Origin: Tillandsia leiboldiana
Taxonomy: Eukaryota > Streptophyta > Magnoliopsida > Poales > Bromeliaceae
Length of the DNA stretch: 64,000 bases
Direction of reading: 5' to 3'
Assembly: GCA_029204045.2 (NCBI GenBank)
Contig: JAQNDB010000091.1
Coordinates: 62,001 to 126,000, forward strand
The notes under the pieces are model-generated. The model did not search any database and was not told the origin of the DNA. It worked only from the letters and a program-made list of their open reading frames with translations. The position numbers and the translations under genes are program-made. Below are positions 1 through 12,672 of the stretch, piece after piece; the stretch's first letter is position 1; every line of letters starts with the position of its first letter.

Positions 1-506
1 GACGTGGCATCGTGGATTCGGTGTGCTAAAGGCGTTTCGTGGATTCGAAACGTGTGCTCGTGGATTCGAGTGGCGTTCGTGGATTCGAACGTGTGCAGTG
101 GACGTGCAAAATCGGTGGAGCGCGAGGTCCAAGAAATTGAAGGAGGGGTTAAATCCGTGGAGACGGTAATCACCTTGTTATTCTTCTTTTCTTAGGGATT
201 GTTATTGCGTGGATATCCAACCGGTCAGCGCAAGGTCCGAAGAAGCTGAAGGAGGGGTTGAGTCCGTGGAGTCGGTAATCACCTTGTTATTCTTCTATTC
301 TTAGTGGATTGTTATTGCGTGTTGGTCCCGTGGTTTTTCTCCTGGATTGGAGTTTCCACGTAAATCTCGGTGTGCTGTTTTTATTTTCCGCATTGGTTTT
401 TATTTTGCACTGAGATTGAGTTTTTAAGTATTACACCTATTCACCCCCCCTCTAGTTGTTTGATAGTACCTATTTAGATCCTTGTGGATCCTTTAAAAAA
501 CCTACA
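1..506 (+). repeat. Solo LTR (S subfamily), 5'-truncated by window edge, left copy
   Basis: The sequence matches the last 507 bp of the complete solo LTR at 12673-14065, ending AACCTACA and followed by CTTTG (507-511), the same target site as the right-hand copy. It begins inside the array of TGGATT-loop hairpins. Because it sits at the same pol position as the other solo LTR, the two copies descend from one insertion and were duplicated together with their host. Confidence 0.85.
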
Positions 507-3500
507 CTTTGGTTCGATTAAAGATACGTAGCAAGCGAATCCACAAACCAACTGCCTCCGAGTTCTAACTCCTTCTTGTGGATCTCCAATGATGTTCGAT
601 TCAGGATGATCGTTGGAGATTCGTAGCGTTTGTTGAAACGGAGTACTCGGAGGTATATGAGATGATTCCTGCACATCAGATAAACTTGAAGAACCATTAG
701 ATGCATCATTAATATTGGAAGTATTATCATGAGAAGATGCACTAGCAGGAGAATCATCATCTAGAGAGATATCGAGGGTAGATTTTTCAGATTCAAAGTG
801 AAAAGCTTCATCTACTTTAACATTTATAGATTCTACAATCGTTTTAGATTCAATGTTAAATACTCGATATGCTCTGCTATTCGTAGAATAACCCAAAAAG
901 ATCCCTTCGTCACTTCGAGAGTCAAACTTTCCAAGATTTTCACGGTCACGTAAAATGTAACATCGACTCCCGAAGATACGAAAGTATTTGATATCCGGTT
1001 TTCTACTAAACCACAGCTCATATGGTGTATTTAAAGTTCCTGGGCGCAAATACACTCGATTAATGACATAGACAGCGGTGTTCACAGCTTCAGCCCAAAA
1101 ATGTAGCGGTAAATTCCGGCTATGAAGCATCACACGCGCCATCTCTTGAACAACCCTGTTTTTGCGCTCAACAACACCATTCTGCTGAGGTGTATAGGGT
1201 GCCGAGAATTCATGTTTTATGCCGTTGGAAGTGCAAAATCAATGAATTTGGAATTTATGAATTCTCCACCTCTATCACTTCTAACACGAATGATCTTTTC
1301 ATTCTTTCAATCATAATACGATGGCAAATCTCATGAAAAGAATCAAACGTATCAGCTTTCTCTTTAAAAATGCTACCCAAGAAAACCGAGAGAAATCATC
1401 AACCAAGAAAAATACCATTTACCTCCCAAAGATGGTTGACGAGTCGGCCCCATTAAATCCATGTGTAAAGTTCCAAGGGCCGTTTTGTACCAACGTGGTT
1501 CAAGTTCTTGTGTGCAGTCCTGGACTGTTTTCCCTTTTGGCAACCACCACACACAATGTTTGTTTAAAAAAGTTTTGGAACCCCCTTGACCACGTCCTTG
1601 TTTGAAATTCTAGCAAGTTCCTTAAAATTTAAGTGACCTAGCCTTTCATGCCAAAGAGTTTCATTATTCAAAGAAACTAGGTTACATTTTCAGAAAATTT
1701 ATTAGGAACAACATAACAATTGTTTTCAGATCTAACCCCTTTTAAAAAGAAGACATGGTCCTTATCAGTTACAACGCATTCAACAGATGAAAAGTTAACT
1801 GAAAAACCATTGTCGCAAAGTTGACTTATGCTTATGAGGTTAGTCTTAAGGCCATCAACAAATAACACGTTTTTAAAATCGGGCCATCTGGAATAGCTAC
1901 CGTTCCTTTTCCAACAATTTTGGAAGATCGACCGTCTCCGAAAACAACGTGTCCTCCGGAGATTTTCTCAAGATTTTGAAAACTATTTTTGTCACCGGTC
2001 ATGTGACGGGAACACCCGCTATCCAGATACCAAGACGAACTATCATATGCATGCAAGGAAACATTGGTAACAAGACAAGGAAAATTTCACCTTTGCGCAC
2101 CCAAACCTTTTTGGAGTGCGTCGGTAATGGTCGTGAAGTTATATGCCTAGGTGAAAGCGTCTTGTTAAAACGATTGCTGCTCCTTGATGAAGTCGTCTTG
2201 CGCGGTAAACTACCAAGTTCTTTTCATCAATTGTTTTGCTTTGATTTCCGAGGATCACCTTTGTGGTAGTCATTGCAAGAGGTGTTTGAGGTGAGCGTTT
2301 GACTCCCGTCTTGCAATATCTTCTTATGTGCCCTGAAACACCACAACGAAAACATACCTTAGATCTTGACGATCCCAAAGAGGATGAAGTAGGTTTGTTG
2401 TCGTTGTTTGTCTTGAATTCCGGTGTCGGAGGAGGAGATACCGACTGAGGCACAAAAACTGTCCCACTCGAACTTGGACTGTTTCCAGTTTGAGTGTATC
2501 CGAGGCCGAACCGATTTGATTGACCAAGACCAAGAAGTCTATCCAACTTACTCCTTCCTGAAGAGAATCGCTGTAAGTCATCCTTGAGTTGGAAAATGGT
2601 CTTTGTCATTTCCAGGTTATCCTGTCGAGCCTCGTTGTAGAGCTTTGAGAAGTGATTCGCTTATCCACCAGATTTGTATGTTCCTTCTCAAGTTGCTCAT
2701 TGGACTCTTGAAGGGAAACATTTGCTTTTATCAGATTTCCCTTTCCACTTCAAGAGCGTTTGAGAGAGAAGTTGCTCTTTTTGCTTCTTCTTCGAGATCA
2801 TGCAATCTCCCTCTCAAACTCTTGTTTTGCTTAGCCACTTTCTTTGAATCCCTCAAAAGTCTGTGGTAGGCTAGAGCAAAATCTTCACCTTCCGAATCAT
2901 CCGATTCGTTGTCCGTTGCATTCTTTTCAACAGTGGAGTTGGACAATGACTCGGATGTACTTGCCATAAAGCACATGAAGGGTGAAGATATGGACGCGTG
3001 GAATGCCGTGGAGCTCTTTTCTTCATCACTTGAAGACGACTCATTTGACGTTGAGTTGTCATCCCAAGTGACGACTTGCATCGCCTTCTTCTTTGCCGGA
3101 TACTTGTTGGGACACTCCGTTGCAATGTGGCCGTAGCCTCGACATTTGAAGCATTGTAGTTGTCCCTCTGAACTTTTCTTATCCTTTGAGAAGTTCTCTT
3201 GCTTTCTTGACTTGTAACTTGAAGTACCCTTGCCTTTGTTCGACTTTCCGAAGGATGGAGATTTACTTGAATTACCCCTTCGAAAGTTGCGGCGAAACTT
3301 CCTTGTCAAGAGAGCGAGCTGCTTCTCAAATTCCTCCATAGAAAGGTTCTCGTCATCGTCTGAGGAGGATGTATCCGCGTCTTCTTCCTTAGTTGTTTTC
3401 AACGCATAACCTGAAGACTTAGAAGAGGATGCTTTTCCAGAAGAATTGTTAGTAGTAAATGTCATTTCATATGTTTGTAATGAACCAACTAATTCTTCTA

Positions 3501-4081
3501 CACGTATTTCGTCCGGGTGTTTAATAGTTTCAATGGCAGTAACCTTTGGGCGAAATCGTTCAGGAAGAGTTCTTAAGATCTTTCTTACAATCTTAAATTC
3601 TGGAATCTTCTCTCCCAGTTAGCACATGAGTTTACGATGTCTTGCAATCGTGTATAGTAGTCCGTGAAAGATTCATTTTCTGCCATCAAGATAGAGTCAA
3701 ACTTGCTCGTAAGCATTTGCAGTTTCTGAATCTTCACGAGGTTAGTTCCCTCATGTGTAACCTGAAGAACATCCCAGATTTCTTTCGCAGTCTCACATGC
3801 CGAGACGCGAGAGAATTCAGTTTGAGATAAGGCATTAAAAATAGCATTAATTCCCTTGCCATTGTAAGAAGATGAATCTAACTCTTCCTTGGTCCATTTC
3901 GACCTAGGTTTTAAGGTGCGAACATCAGAGATAATTCAGTTGGATTAGACCATCCTAATTCAATTGATTGCCACACCCTTTCGTCGATGGAAATTAAAAA
4001 GGCTTTCATCCGTACTTTCCAGTACGCATAATTTGTTCCATCAAAGAAAGGGGGTCGATTGATGTTTCCACCTTCAACCAT
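507..4081 (-). pseudogene. Copia (SIRE-type) gag-protease-integrase, frameshifted left copy
   Basis: This is a near-identical copy of the minus-strand region 14066-17662. It runs from the gag start at 4081 through two CCHC knuckles, the DSGCSRHM protease motif and integrase to the CYVSLIEPK stretch next to the solo LTR. Many single-base indels, often in homopolymer runs (for example near 1225, 1307, 1363, 1690, 2700 and 3617), break it into short ORFs. Substitutions are also present: codon AGT-GAT at the integrase catalytic position here reads AGT-GAA in the right copy. It cannot encode a protein as written. Whether it is a true paralogue, an allele or an unpolished assembly duplicate is open; real substitutions argue against pure sequencing noise. 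Confidence 0.85.
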
Positions 4082-4094
4082 TGTTTACAACCCT

Positions 4095-4112
4095 ATTCCC
4101 GCTCTGATACCA
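4095..4112 (-). other. Primer-binding site, left copy
   Basis: On the minus strand TGGTATCAGAGCGGGAAT begins 2 nt after the LTR end (CCCAACA AG). It is complementary to the initiator Met tRNA 3' end as in most plant copia elements, and fixes the boundary between LTR and internal region. Confidence 0.85.
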
Positions 4113-4114
4113 CT

Positions 4115-5391
4115 TGTTGGGTTATATGTAATATAGATCTAAATAGGGGAAAAAACACCTAGAGGGGGGTGAATAGGTGTAAACGTATAAACACTCAAAA
4201 ATCGTTGCGATAAAAACCCAATGCGGAAATAAAAATAACACGCAAGATTTTTACGTGGAAAACTCCATCACCGTAAAAAACCACGGGACCGATAACACGG
4301 CAGAAATCCACTAGAATTAAAACACGTACAAGGTGATTTACCGTACACACTTACGACTCAACCTTTTCCATACGCTCCTAGAGGATCTTCTCCGCTCGCT
4401 CCGCGACGCTTCTCGAATCCACGATCTGCGCCCAACGCCGAATCCACGGCGTCCAACGTCGAATCCACGACGTCCGACCGAATCCACGGTCTTCACCCAA
4501 TAGCACCCTTCGAATCCACGAACGTGCCTCGCTCCGAATCCACGAGAGCGGTTGAACCTTGAATCCACAAGGACACGCGAATCCACGCGCCGATTTTGGG
4601 AAATCGTTGTTTTTGGGTGGTGATGATCCGCCGAATACTTAGATCAAAGATAGATCGGAAATACCATCTAAGTATTCATTAGTTTGATTCAACTCAAGAT
4701 GTGAGTATGAAAACCTAGAATCAAACTAATCAATATAGATGAAGAAACATAGAGTATTCTCTAATGATTTCCTTTCTTCTCTATATGTGGATCTTAGGCC
4801 GTATAAAATGATATTAAAATGACGGCTCTATGTGATTATTTGGATTAACCCTAGAAAAAGAGTCATAGGGTCTATTTATAGGTTAGAAACCCTAGGAAGG
4901 AGATAAGAATCAAAAACCTAACATTTCTGGAATTTTACGGACGGCGATCCGGATCGGATTTGGGCGATCCGGATTGCAGTAGCAAGAAAGACGGTTTCCA
5001 GAAAAACAAACGTTCGGGATCCGGATCGGAATGCCTGATCCGGATCGTTCATACAATTCAGAAACTCAACGTTCGGATCCGGATCGTGAGATGCTGCGAT
5101 CCGGATTGAAGTAATGTATGAAACAACAACCTTCGGGATCCGGACTGCTGGCTCTGATCCGGATCCTGAACAATGTCCGAACACCAGTTTTTGATTTTTA
5201 TGCAATTAAAAATTCTTCCAAGTGTTTCTACACTACAAGAAGTATTCGGATCACCAAATCTTTAGTTAAACATACCTGATCCTTTTGAATTCTTCTTTCT
5301 TGAGATTGAGTTAAATGATCCAACTTTCTTCACCTTCAATCTTCAAGACTTGAACCTTTCACGAAACTACGCCAACTCAAATTCCGTAACA
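4115..5391 (-). repeat. Copia I-type 5' LTR, left copy
   Basis: On the minus strand it begins TGTTACGG and ends CCCAACA (1277 bp). It contains the GATCCGGATC dyad array (about 4940-5165), a TATA box and the hairpin array with AATCCA/TGGATT loops (about 4410-4590). It corresponds to the LTR at 17696-18980 and is followed by the same gypsy gag sequence. Confidence 0.85.
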
Positions 5392-6082
5392 ATCACCACG
5401 AGCAGAATACATCGCACAGATCCCCTACAAGAATTGTTTTGCGGAGGACCCTATCTGCGGGGCCGGTCGGCCACACGCCCGAAGACATGACATAAGTCCT
5501 GGGCCACGCGAAGGAGTGGCCCAACCACTGAAGCAATGCATCATTGCGGTGGGGCACATCGAGTGAATGTGGCTGCCCTTGGCGGAGCGAACACTGCTTC
5601 CGATGTGGCACCGGGTCACGTCACGGTTACGCGTTGCCCCCGGAACCGGCTGATCAATAGCCCCCGTTGCCAGCGACCCACGAAGCAGAGAAGGCTGCCA
5701 CCCCAACCTACAAGGGAGCCCCAGTCCGAGGAGGCCGGGACAAATCCAACGCCTTGACGAAAGCAAAGAAGGCGGGCGGGCCACCAGGATGCCCGGGACG
5801 CATACCAAGGACATTCGTGTTATTTGCGGAAAGGCGCATCGAGTGACGAACTGCTCGGAGGTACTCCCATTGCAATAGTTGGGCAGCGGATCACACCGCG
5901 CTTCGTGCCCACATGAACCAGCAGCTACAGCCGCAGCGCCGCAGCGGATGGACGAGAGGATACTGCGGCCCCCGACACGCGGAAGGACCAAAACGACGGC
6001 TTGGCATGGCAGCCTGTATGAGACCGGGTCCTTACCCTTACCACAACGTACGCCGCTGGCCCAAGGTTGCGGGCGGACTCCC
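5392..6082 (+). pseudogene. Gypsy D zinc-knuckle gag fragment, degraded left copy
   Basis: The sequence aligns along its length with 18981-19684, which encodes a clean double-knuckle gag-like protein. Here frequent one-base insertions and deletions destroy all frames, although remnants of knuckle codons are readable around 5545-5640 and 5815-5915. It stops abruptly at the N gap. The indel density is higher than in the adjoining LTR, which suggests poor consensus quality at a contig end. Confidence 0.75.
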
Positions 6083-6182
6083 NNNNNNNNNNNNNNNNNN
6101 NNNNNNNNNNNNNNNNNNNNNNNNNNNNNNNNNNNNNNNNNNNNNNNNNNNNNNNNNNNNNNNNNNNNNNNNNNNNNNNNNN
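6083..6182. other. Assembly gap of 100 N
   Basis: Exactly 100 N separate the end of the degraded gypsy gag copy from a copia LTR that starts about 55 bp inside its expected terminus. The round number marks a scaffold gap of unknown true size. The junction of Copia I with its left host flank, and its left TSD, are hidden here. Confidence 0.98.
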
Positions 6183-7433
6183 GGGGTGAATAGGTGTAAA
6201 ACGTAAGAAACCACTCAAAATTGTGTGCGATTTAAAAAAACCCAAATGCGGAAATAAAAAATAACACGCAAGATTTTTCCGGGTGGAAAACTCCATCAAC
6301 GGAGTAGGTATAAAAACCACGGGACCGATAAACACGGCAGAAATCCACTAGAATTAAAACACGTACAAGGTGATTTACCGTACACACTTACGACTCAACC
6401 TTTTCCATACGCTCCTAGAGGATCTTCTCCGCTCGCTCCGCGACGCTTCTCGAATCCACGATCTGCGCCCAACGCCGAATCCACGGCGCCCAAACGTCGA
6501 ATCCACGACGTCGACCGAATCCACGGTCTGCACCAATAGCACCCTTCGAATCCACGAACGTGCCTCGCTCCGAATCCACGAGAGCGGTTGAACCTTGAAT
6601 CCACAAGGACACGCGAATCCACGCGCCGATTTTGGGGAAATCGTTGTTTTTGGGTGGTGATGATCCGCCGAATACTTAGATCAAAGATAGATCGGAAATA
6701 CCATCTAAGTATTCATTAGTTTGATTCAACTCAAGATGTGAGTATGAAAACCTAGAATCAAACTAATCAATATAGATGGAGAAACATAGAGTATTCTCTA
6801 ATGATTTCCTTTCTTCTCTATATGTGGATCTTAGGGCCGTATAAATGATATATGAATATGACGGCTCTATGTGATTATTTGGATTAACCCTAGAAAAAGA
6901 GTCATAGGGTCTATTTATAGGTTAGAACATTTGGAAGGAGATAAGAATCAAAACCTAACATTTCTAGAATTTTTACGGACGGCGATCCGGATCGGATTTT
7001 GGGCGATCCGGATTGCAGTAGCAAGAAAGACGGTTTCCAGAAAAAACAAACGTTCGGGATCCGGATCGGAATGCCTGATCCGGATCGTTCATACAATTCT
7101 GAGAACTCAACGTTCGGGATCCGGATCGTGAGATGCTGCGATCCGGATTGAAGTAATGTATGAAACAACAACCTTCGGGATCCGGTCTGCTGGCTCTGAT
7201 CCGGATCCTGAACATGTCCGAACACCAGTTTTTGATTTTTATGCAGTTAAAAACTCTTCCAGGTGTTTCTACACTACAAGAAGTATTCGGATCACCAATA
7301 ATCTTTAGTTAAACATACCTGATCCTTTTGAATTCTTTTTCTTGAGATTGAGTTAAATGATCCAACTTTCTTCACCTTCAATCTTCAAGACTTGAACCTT
7401 TCACGAAACTACGCCAACTCAAATTCAGTAACA
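6183..7433 (-). repeat. Copia I 3' LTR (outer end lost in gap)
   Basis: It matches the 5' LTR at 17696-18980 but lacks roughly the last 55 bp. The first 150 bp after the gap contain several homopolymer expansions compared with all other copies (for example seven A near 6234), suggesting low consensus quality. The inner edge TGTTACTG abuts the polypurine tract, which identifies it as the 3' LTR. Confidence 0.85.
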
Positions 7434-7446
7434 ATCTCCCCCTTTG
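7434..7446 (-). other. Polypurine tract, Copia I
   Basis: On the minus strand AAAGGGGGAGAT directly precedes the 3' LTR start TGTTAC. Plus-strand DNA synthesis of LTR elements is primed at such a tract. The identical motif and position recur in Copia II at 46248. Confidence 0.85.
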
Positions 7447-8180
7447 GCGGTTTTGTGATAAAACACAGATCCACTAAAGAAAATTCAAAAAGATATTTTT
7501 GTTGCTATCACCATACAACAAAAATTTACAATGGAGATCCAAAATTTTAAAAACATGAGATAAACTCCTAAAACAGACTCTAGACTTAGACATCTGTACT
7601 CTCTGCACAAAGAAATCATTCTTGACAAAAAGAGATCGTTAGATACCTCAAGAATATTTAGCATTCAAAACCAAACAGAGATAGAGTTTATGCTCACCAT
7701 GACATTGAGTAAATCAGATATGTAATAAGATCACAATCAAACATTGACATATCTTCTAAGCAATAAAATTCCAAATGTCATAACTTTGCTTTGTTAGTAA
7801 TCAAACAACTTGTTAGTAATAATACATGTCCAAATAGTTAGTCGAATAGTTAGTAGGAACATGCAACAAATCACAAGATAAAAACCAAAGTTGTGATACT
7901 TACCTTTCACCAAAGTCAAAGTTGAAGTGATACTTACCTTGATGTTCACACATTCACATCATCATTTGTCAATCATTGTTCAAGTTCTCTCTAAACTCTC
8001 TCCCCCTTTTTGTCACAAACAAAGCCAAAATTACCAAAAATTTAAGGAGAGTTAAAAATTTCAAAAATTGTTCCGAAATGTAAGAACTAGAACTAAGAGT
8101 AAGTCCTAAAAACTGAACTAAAATCTAAAAAGATAAAATCCTGCACAAATCTGCACAAAAAAAAGTTGTTAAAGCCCAAC
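7447..8180 (-). other. AT-rich spacer between extra ORF and polypurine tract
   Basis: No ORF of note. The stretch is AT-rich, with short direct repeats around TTAGTAATA and AGTTAGTCG near 7790-7860. It is the 3' untranslated part of the element and aligns with 46260-47168 of Copia II. Confidence 0.6.
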
Positions 8181-9565
8181 TTAGTTATCCGAGTCTGAGT
8201 CTTCAGACGCACTAAATCCCATCTTAGTGAACATGTTCTTGAGCAATTTCCTCATTGAATTTACTTTCTTGGTCAATGTAATTTGGGATGCCGTTATGAT
8301 CTCGAGTTCTTCAGACATTCGCCTTTGTTCTGATGCTTGTTGAGACGGTGAGGCCGAGGTGCCGACACAAGGTTTCTTTCCAGTGGAATGTGTCGGAGTA
8401 ACATGTGGTAATTTGTGAAGTGACTTCACAATCGTTGACTCATCTATCATCCCCCAACAGTGTTGATAAGATGTCGAGCTTATATCAATGTCAAACTTTT
8501 GTAAGATCCTCATGATGATTAACGGAAACGGAAGTCGTTCAGAAGGATGAGGATGCACAATATATCTTGACATTCTATTCCAAATTATGTAGGGGATATT
8601 CATGTTCAATCCTACAGCCTCAGAGGGATGACCCAAGAGATATAGGAACAGCAGTCTCTCCCATCTCACAACCTTAGTCTGCATGTTAGGTAGTATGTTG
8701 TAACACGTGATGAATTTAGAAATCGGTACTCCAGTCGAAGATGTTTGGATTTTACACTTTTACCATTAGCTGATTTCGTTCCTTCCAAACAAATTTTATC
8801 TATCACTGTTTGCCACAAGGCATTCGTCAAACTTCTTCCTTTCAAAAAGTTGAGTCCCGATGTGTTAGATTCCGTACCAAGGACTTCGCCAATTAGCTGC
8901 GGAGTGATTTTAAGTTTCATCCCTTGGATATTTGTAAAGAAATGCATTGATCCATTTTCATCTTCTCGAAGATGTCTTGCATTCGTGTAAAAGGTTCTTA
9001 CACGATACAAACAATACCCAAGTAGTTCGGGGAATCGGCAAACTTGGATGAGATTAGCTTCCTCAATCAAGGTTCCAAACTCAGGTGAGTGATTTCGGAG
9101 AGCTTCAATGTTGACATGACGTTCACCGATGCATTCACGACGTTCAAACGCTCGAAGGCGATCCATGCTGACGAACACTCCTTCCACGCGAGGCGGTGAG
9201 TCAGGAACTATCGGCGTGTTAATATCAGCGTCTCGTCGTAGTCCAAAGCGTCTAGTTACTCGTTTTCTTTTCACAGAGATGGTTGGTTTAGCCATAGGTG
9301 CTTTTCCTTTGTCCATGGGTCCCTTTCCTTTTGATCCATCGGAAGCTTTTCCTTTTGAACCATCAGACGCCTTTTCTTCAGTCAATGAGTCATCATCATC
9401 TGTCAATTCAGTCCAATCTACCTCTTGACAGTCTGCTTCCACTTCTGTGTCACTGATCAGAAGATACTCACCTTTTTGTTGTGTTTTCTTAGCTCTTTTT
9501 AATTTGTTTGTGGCCCGAGTGTGCACTATTGTGACCAACAAAAGAATGATCCATGAGAATTCCAT
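8181..9565 (-). pseudogene. Extra ORF of Copia I (env position), frameshifted
   Basis: Two overlapping frames (9565-8666 and 8684-8181) join into one protein of about 460 residues if a single missing base near 8700 is allowed for. It lies downstream of pol in the same sense, the place of an env-like ORF in SIRE elements. Visible parts: a hydrophobic N terminus (MEFSWIILLLV), a basic KLKRAKK stretch, an acidic/Lys-Pro linker, a core with ECIGERHV and TPQLIGEVLG, and a C-terminal charged helix ending in SDSDN. The core resembles proteins annotated as putative plant transposon protein (remembered family, not searched). The start at 9565 is chosen because the Copia II homologue begins at the matching position and a splice acceptor lies just upstream. 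Function unknown. Confidence 0.7.
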
Positions 9566-9595
9566 TGATCCAAATGCCTTAAGAAGATTGAAGTC

Positions 9596-9982
9596 CTGTG
9601 AAGACCAACTCAAGAACACATGAAAAAATTGTTAATTTTTAAAAATTAGAAGAATTGTACCCAAACAATCATAATCATGTAGAGAGAGACTAAGAATCAA
9701 ATTAGTTTTGCAAAAGGACTTTTAAAAATAGATCAATTGCATGATTTTCGAAAATCCTTATTATATGTCCTAAAACCGAAATTTTTAGAAAACGAAGCCT
9801 AAAAATCCGTTAATTAGGAGAATACCTAGCATATAATCAAAACTAATCTACCCAGAGTTCTTATTTCAAAAGAAATTTGATCAAAAACCATCCACAAACG
9901 AAATCGATCCAAGAAATTCATCACGTTTGAGGAGGAAAAAGAAAAACGGTGAAAAACCGAGATTTTGATCAATAAAACTTAC
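9596..9982 (-). other. Putative 5'UTR intron of the Copia I extra ORF
   Basis: On the minus strand a consensus donor (CAA then GTAAGT, about 9982) and a pyrimidine-rich acceptor (GGTCTTCACAG then G, about 9596) bracket an AT-rich stretch of about 387 nt. The acceptor lies about 30 nt before the proposed start codon. The same two sites are kept in Copia II. Splicing is inferred, not shown. Confidence 0.5.
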
Positions 9983-10117
9983 TTGTATTCGAAGAACTTG
10001 AGTTTGGAAAGCTCCAAGGTGCAATAGTTCTAGAGAGAGAGGCTCTAGAGACTTGAGAACAAAAGATTAAGGTAAAAGAAATCAAAACCCTCTTGTTCTT
10101 ATTAAAACCCTAGCCGT

Positions 10118-10233
10118 GATCCGGATCGGATCGAGATTTCGATCCGGATCGGCCAGCCGCAGGAAGAAGCCTGCGTTCGGGATCCGGATCACCTTGCCCG
10201 ATCCGGATCGGCTCCAACTTTTTCTTCAGAAAA
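10118..10233 (-). promoter_or_regulatory. Internal GATCCGGATC dyad cluster, Copia I
   Basis: Two paired copies of the palindrome GATCCGGATC lie here, with an inverted repeat CGCAGG/CCTGCG between the pairs. The arrangement repeats that of the LTR U3 arrays, including the trailing CCCGAAC. The TATA-like element that follows on the minus strand is degenerate in this copy (TTTTAATAAG near 10100) but intact in Copia II. It probably was a promoter for the extra ORF. Confidence 0.5.
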
Positions 10234-11146
10234 ATTTAGAAAAATTTCATAAGATCCAGAAAAAGTATGTAAGCACAATTGTGTATCAACTTTAAACAAA
10301 AATCATCGTTTCATACAACAAGAATTAGATTATGCCAAATCTATCAATAATATCCAAAAATGAGACGAGAATTTACAAAAATTAAATCCCTTAAAGTTGA
10401 ACACCTTCAATTACATCTAACTTGATCTTATGAGTAATGCCTTTATCAAATCATCAATTCAGTAAAGAAAATGAAATACAAAGATCAATAGATGTTTGAA
10501 ATCCCAAATATGGTAGATAATTTATCTAGACAATCTGTTGAAGAGAGTGGCTCTTTGAGCATCTTTCTTTAAAAACCCACCTTATACCAACCTTGAAATT
10601 TGACGGAGTCAAGAATTTCAACATGCATTTTACTTAATCAAAAATTGGACAACCATGCTTGGTATACATGTGGTAGCTGCACACAATACTCGGACGACCG
10701 AGGTGGTAGCTCTTTCCTCAATGTGGTGGTAGTTTTCACACTCCTCATTGGGATGTAACTCTTTCCACATCTTTTGAGCATTTTACATATCTTTAACTCC
10801 CCCTCAATTGGCTATCAATTATTTAAGATATAAAGTATTCAACCAAAAATTGATCTCGATTTCATACTCGACTAAGCAGTCAAATAAGATAATGACTATA
10901 CCAAGAGATCATTGAGAGATAAATTGACTTTGATCGCTCAGAAGATGATTTAATTAACATAAATGATCATTGCAACAGTGAAATATTATGATGGCAAAAG
11001 CATAATAAATTTATAAATGTGCGAAAAGATGCAATTAAAGTCAATTATGATCTATGCTCAATTAATGTCCTATGTACAAACATAGATAATGAACAAAACA
11101 AAAACAAAAACAAAACCTATCCTAAGCAAAGGTTTCAAAAAGAAGT
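10234..11146 (-). other. Spacer between pol and internal promoter cluster
   Basis: AT-rich and without a supported ORF. It contains four near-repeats of a phrase around GTGGTAGCT and GTGGTGGTAG (10670-10735). It aligns closely with 49319-50255 of Copia II, whereas the neighbouring extra ORF does not. Confidence 0.6.
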
Positions 11147-12672
11147 TTATTTCAAGGAAAGCATTCCAATTGCTTTTCGCAAGTGAATAAAACGTTTTTG
11201 ATCCAAAGGTTTTGTTAGAAAGTCAGCTAATTGATCCTCAGTTGAAATATATGAAAGTTGAAGAGTATTTGATTCAACTAGCTCTCTAAGAAAATGATAT
11301 CTAAGTTCAATATGTTTTGTTCTAGAGTGCAACACAGGGTTTTTAGAAATGTTAATTGCACTTGTGTTGTCACAAAGAATCGTTACCGAAGATGCTGAAA
11401 TCCGGAAGTCGCTCAACACACTTTTCATCCAAATGAGTTGGGTTGAACAACTACCCGCTGAAATGTATTCCGCTTCGGCAGTCGAGAGTGCTATGCAATT
11501 CTGCTTTTTACTGTGCCATGCAACAAGGCAATGATCAAGATAGAAGCATGCACCACTCGTGCTTTTCCGATCATCCACTGATCCTGCCCAATCGGCATCT
11601 GAGTATCCAACAATATCCAAACTAGTTCCCATAGGATACCAAATTCCGAAATTAATTGATCCTTTGATGTACCGGATGATCCTTTTCACCGCTTTCAGGT
11701 GAACCTCCTTTGGTGCTGATTGATATCTCGCGCAAATCCCAACACTAAGGGATATATCCGGGCGACTAGCCGTGAGGTAAAGTAGACTTCCAATCATACT
11801 TCGATACAGTTTCTCGTCTACATTCTCACTTTGTTATTCACTTCCAAGTCCCTTGTGGCTAGTTCCCATTGGAGTCGGAAAATCCTTCGAATTTTCTAAG
11901 TCATACTTTTTAACCAACTCCATTGCATACTTGGATTGACTCAAGTGAATACCTTCATCATTTTGTTTCATTTGCAATCCAAGGAAGTACGTCAATTCGC
12001 CCATCATGGACATCTCAAATTCGCTTTCCATGGTCTCCGCGAATTTAGAAGCATCATTATCTCTTGTTGCGCCAAATACAATGTCATCGACATAGATTTG
12101 TGCTACAATGAAATTGCTTTGATAATGCTTCACAAAGAGAGTCCTGTCAGCTCCCCCTCGAGTATAGCCCTTCTCCAAAAGGTGCTTTGTCAGCCTTTCG
12201 TACCATGCTCGCGGTGCTTGTTTCAGACCGTAAAGAGCCTTTTTCAAACGAAAAACATGGTTAGGTTGTTTATGGTCAACAAAACCTTTCGGTTGAGCCA
12301 CATAAACTTCCTCATTTAAAAACCCATTTAGAAACGCGCTCTTAACGTCCATTTGAAATAATTTGATTTTAAAATGACAAGCAATAGCAAATAGTATACG
12401 AATGGACTCGAGTCTAGCTACAGGGGCGAATGTTTCATCAAAGTCTATACCTTCTACTTGAGAGTAGCCTTGAGCAACTAATCGTGCCTTGTTCCTGATG
12501 ATAGTACCATCCTCATTTTTCTTGTTCTTGAAAATCCATTTGGTACCTATCACATTATGTTGCTTTGGAGGCTTAGTTAATTCCCAGACTTTGTTTCGCT
12601 CAAATTGATGGAGCTCTTCCTGCATTGCTTTAATCCAGTAGTCATCCTGAAGAGCTTCATCTATGTTCTTTG
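11147..12672 (-). pseudogene. Copia I reverse transcriptase and RNase H (pol C-terminal half)
   Basis: Reverse transcriptase copies element RNA into DNA and RNase H removes the template. Visible: RT start motifs (ARLVAQGYSQ, MDVKSAFLNG), the catalytic YVDD box (about 12082-12093) and copia RNase H with GYSDADWAGS, STSGACF and TAEAEYIS. A nonsense codon (TCA to TAA near 11833) splits the frame into two ORFs (12712-11834 and 11797-11147). The upstream half of the same polyprotein resumes at 14066 after the solo LTR; LTR plus TSD is 1398 bp, a multiple of three, so the frame is unchanged. The final codons encode RKAIGMLSLK. Defective in this copy. Confidence 0.9.

Noticed and set aside
4..195. 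63-codon ORF repeated at 13544-13753 (SWIRCAKGVSWIRN)
   Set aside because: It is the translated hairpin array of the solo LTR; the SWIR repeats come from the TGGATT loops, not from a peptide gene.
4918..5205. ORFs rich in RIRxxDPD and SGSG in several LTRs
   Set aside because: They are translations of the GATCCGGATC dyad array in U3, which is upstream of the TATA box.
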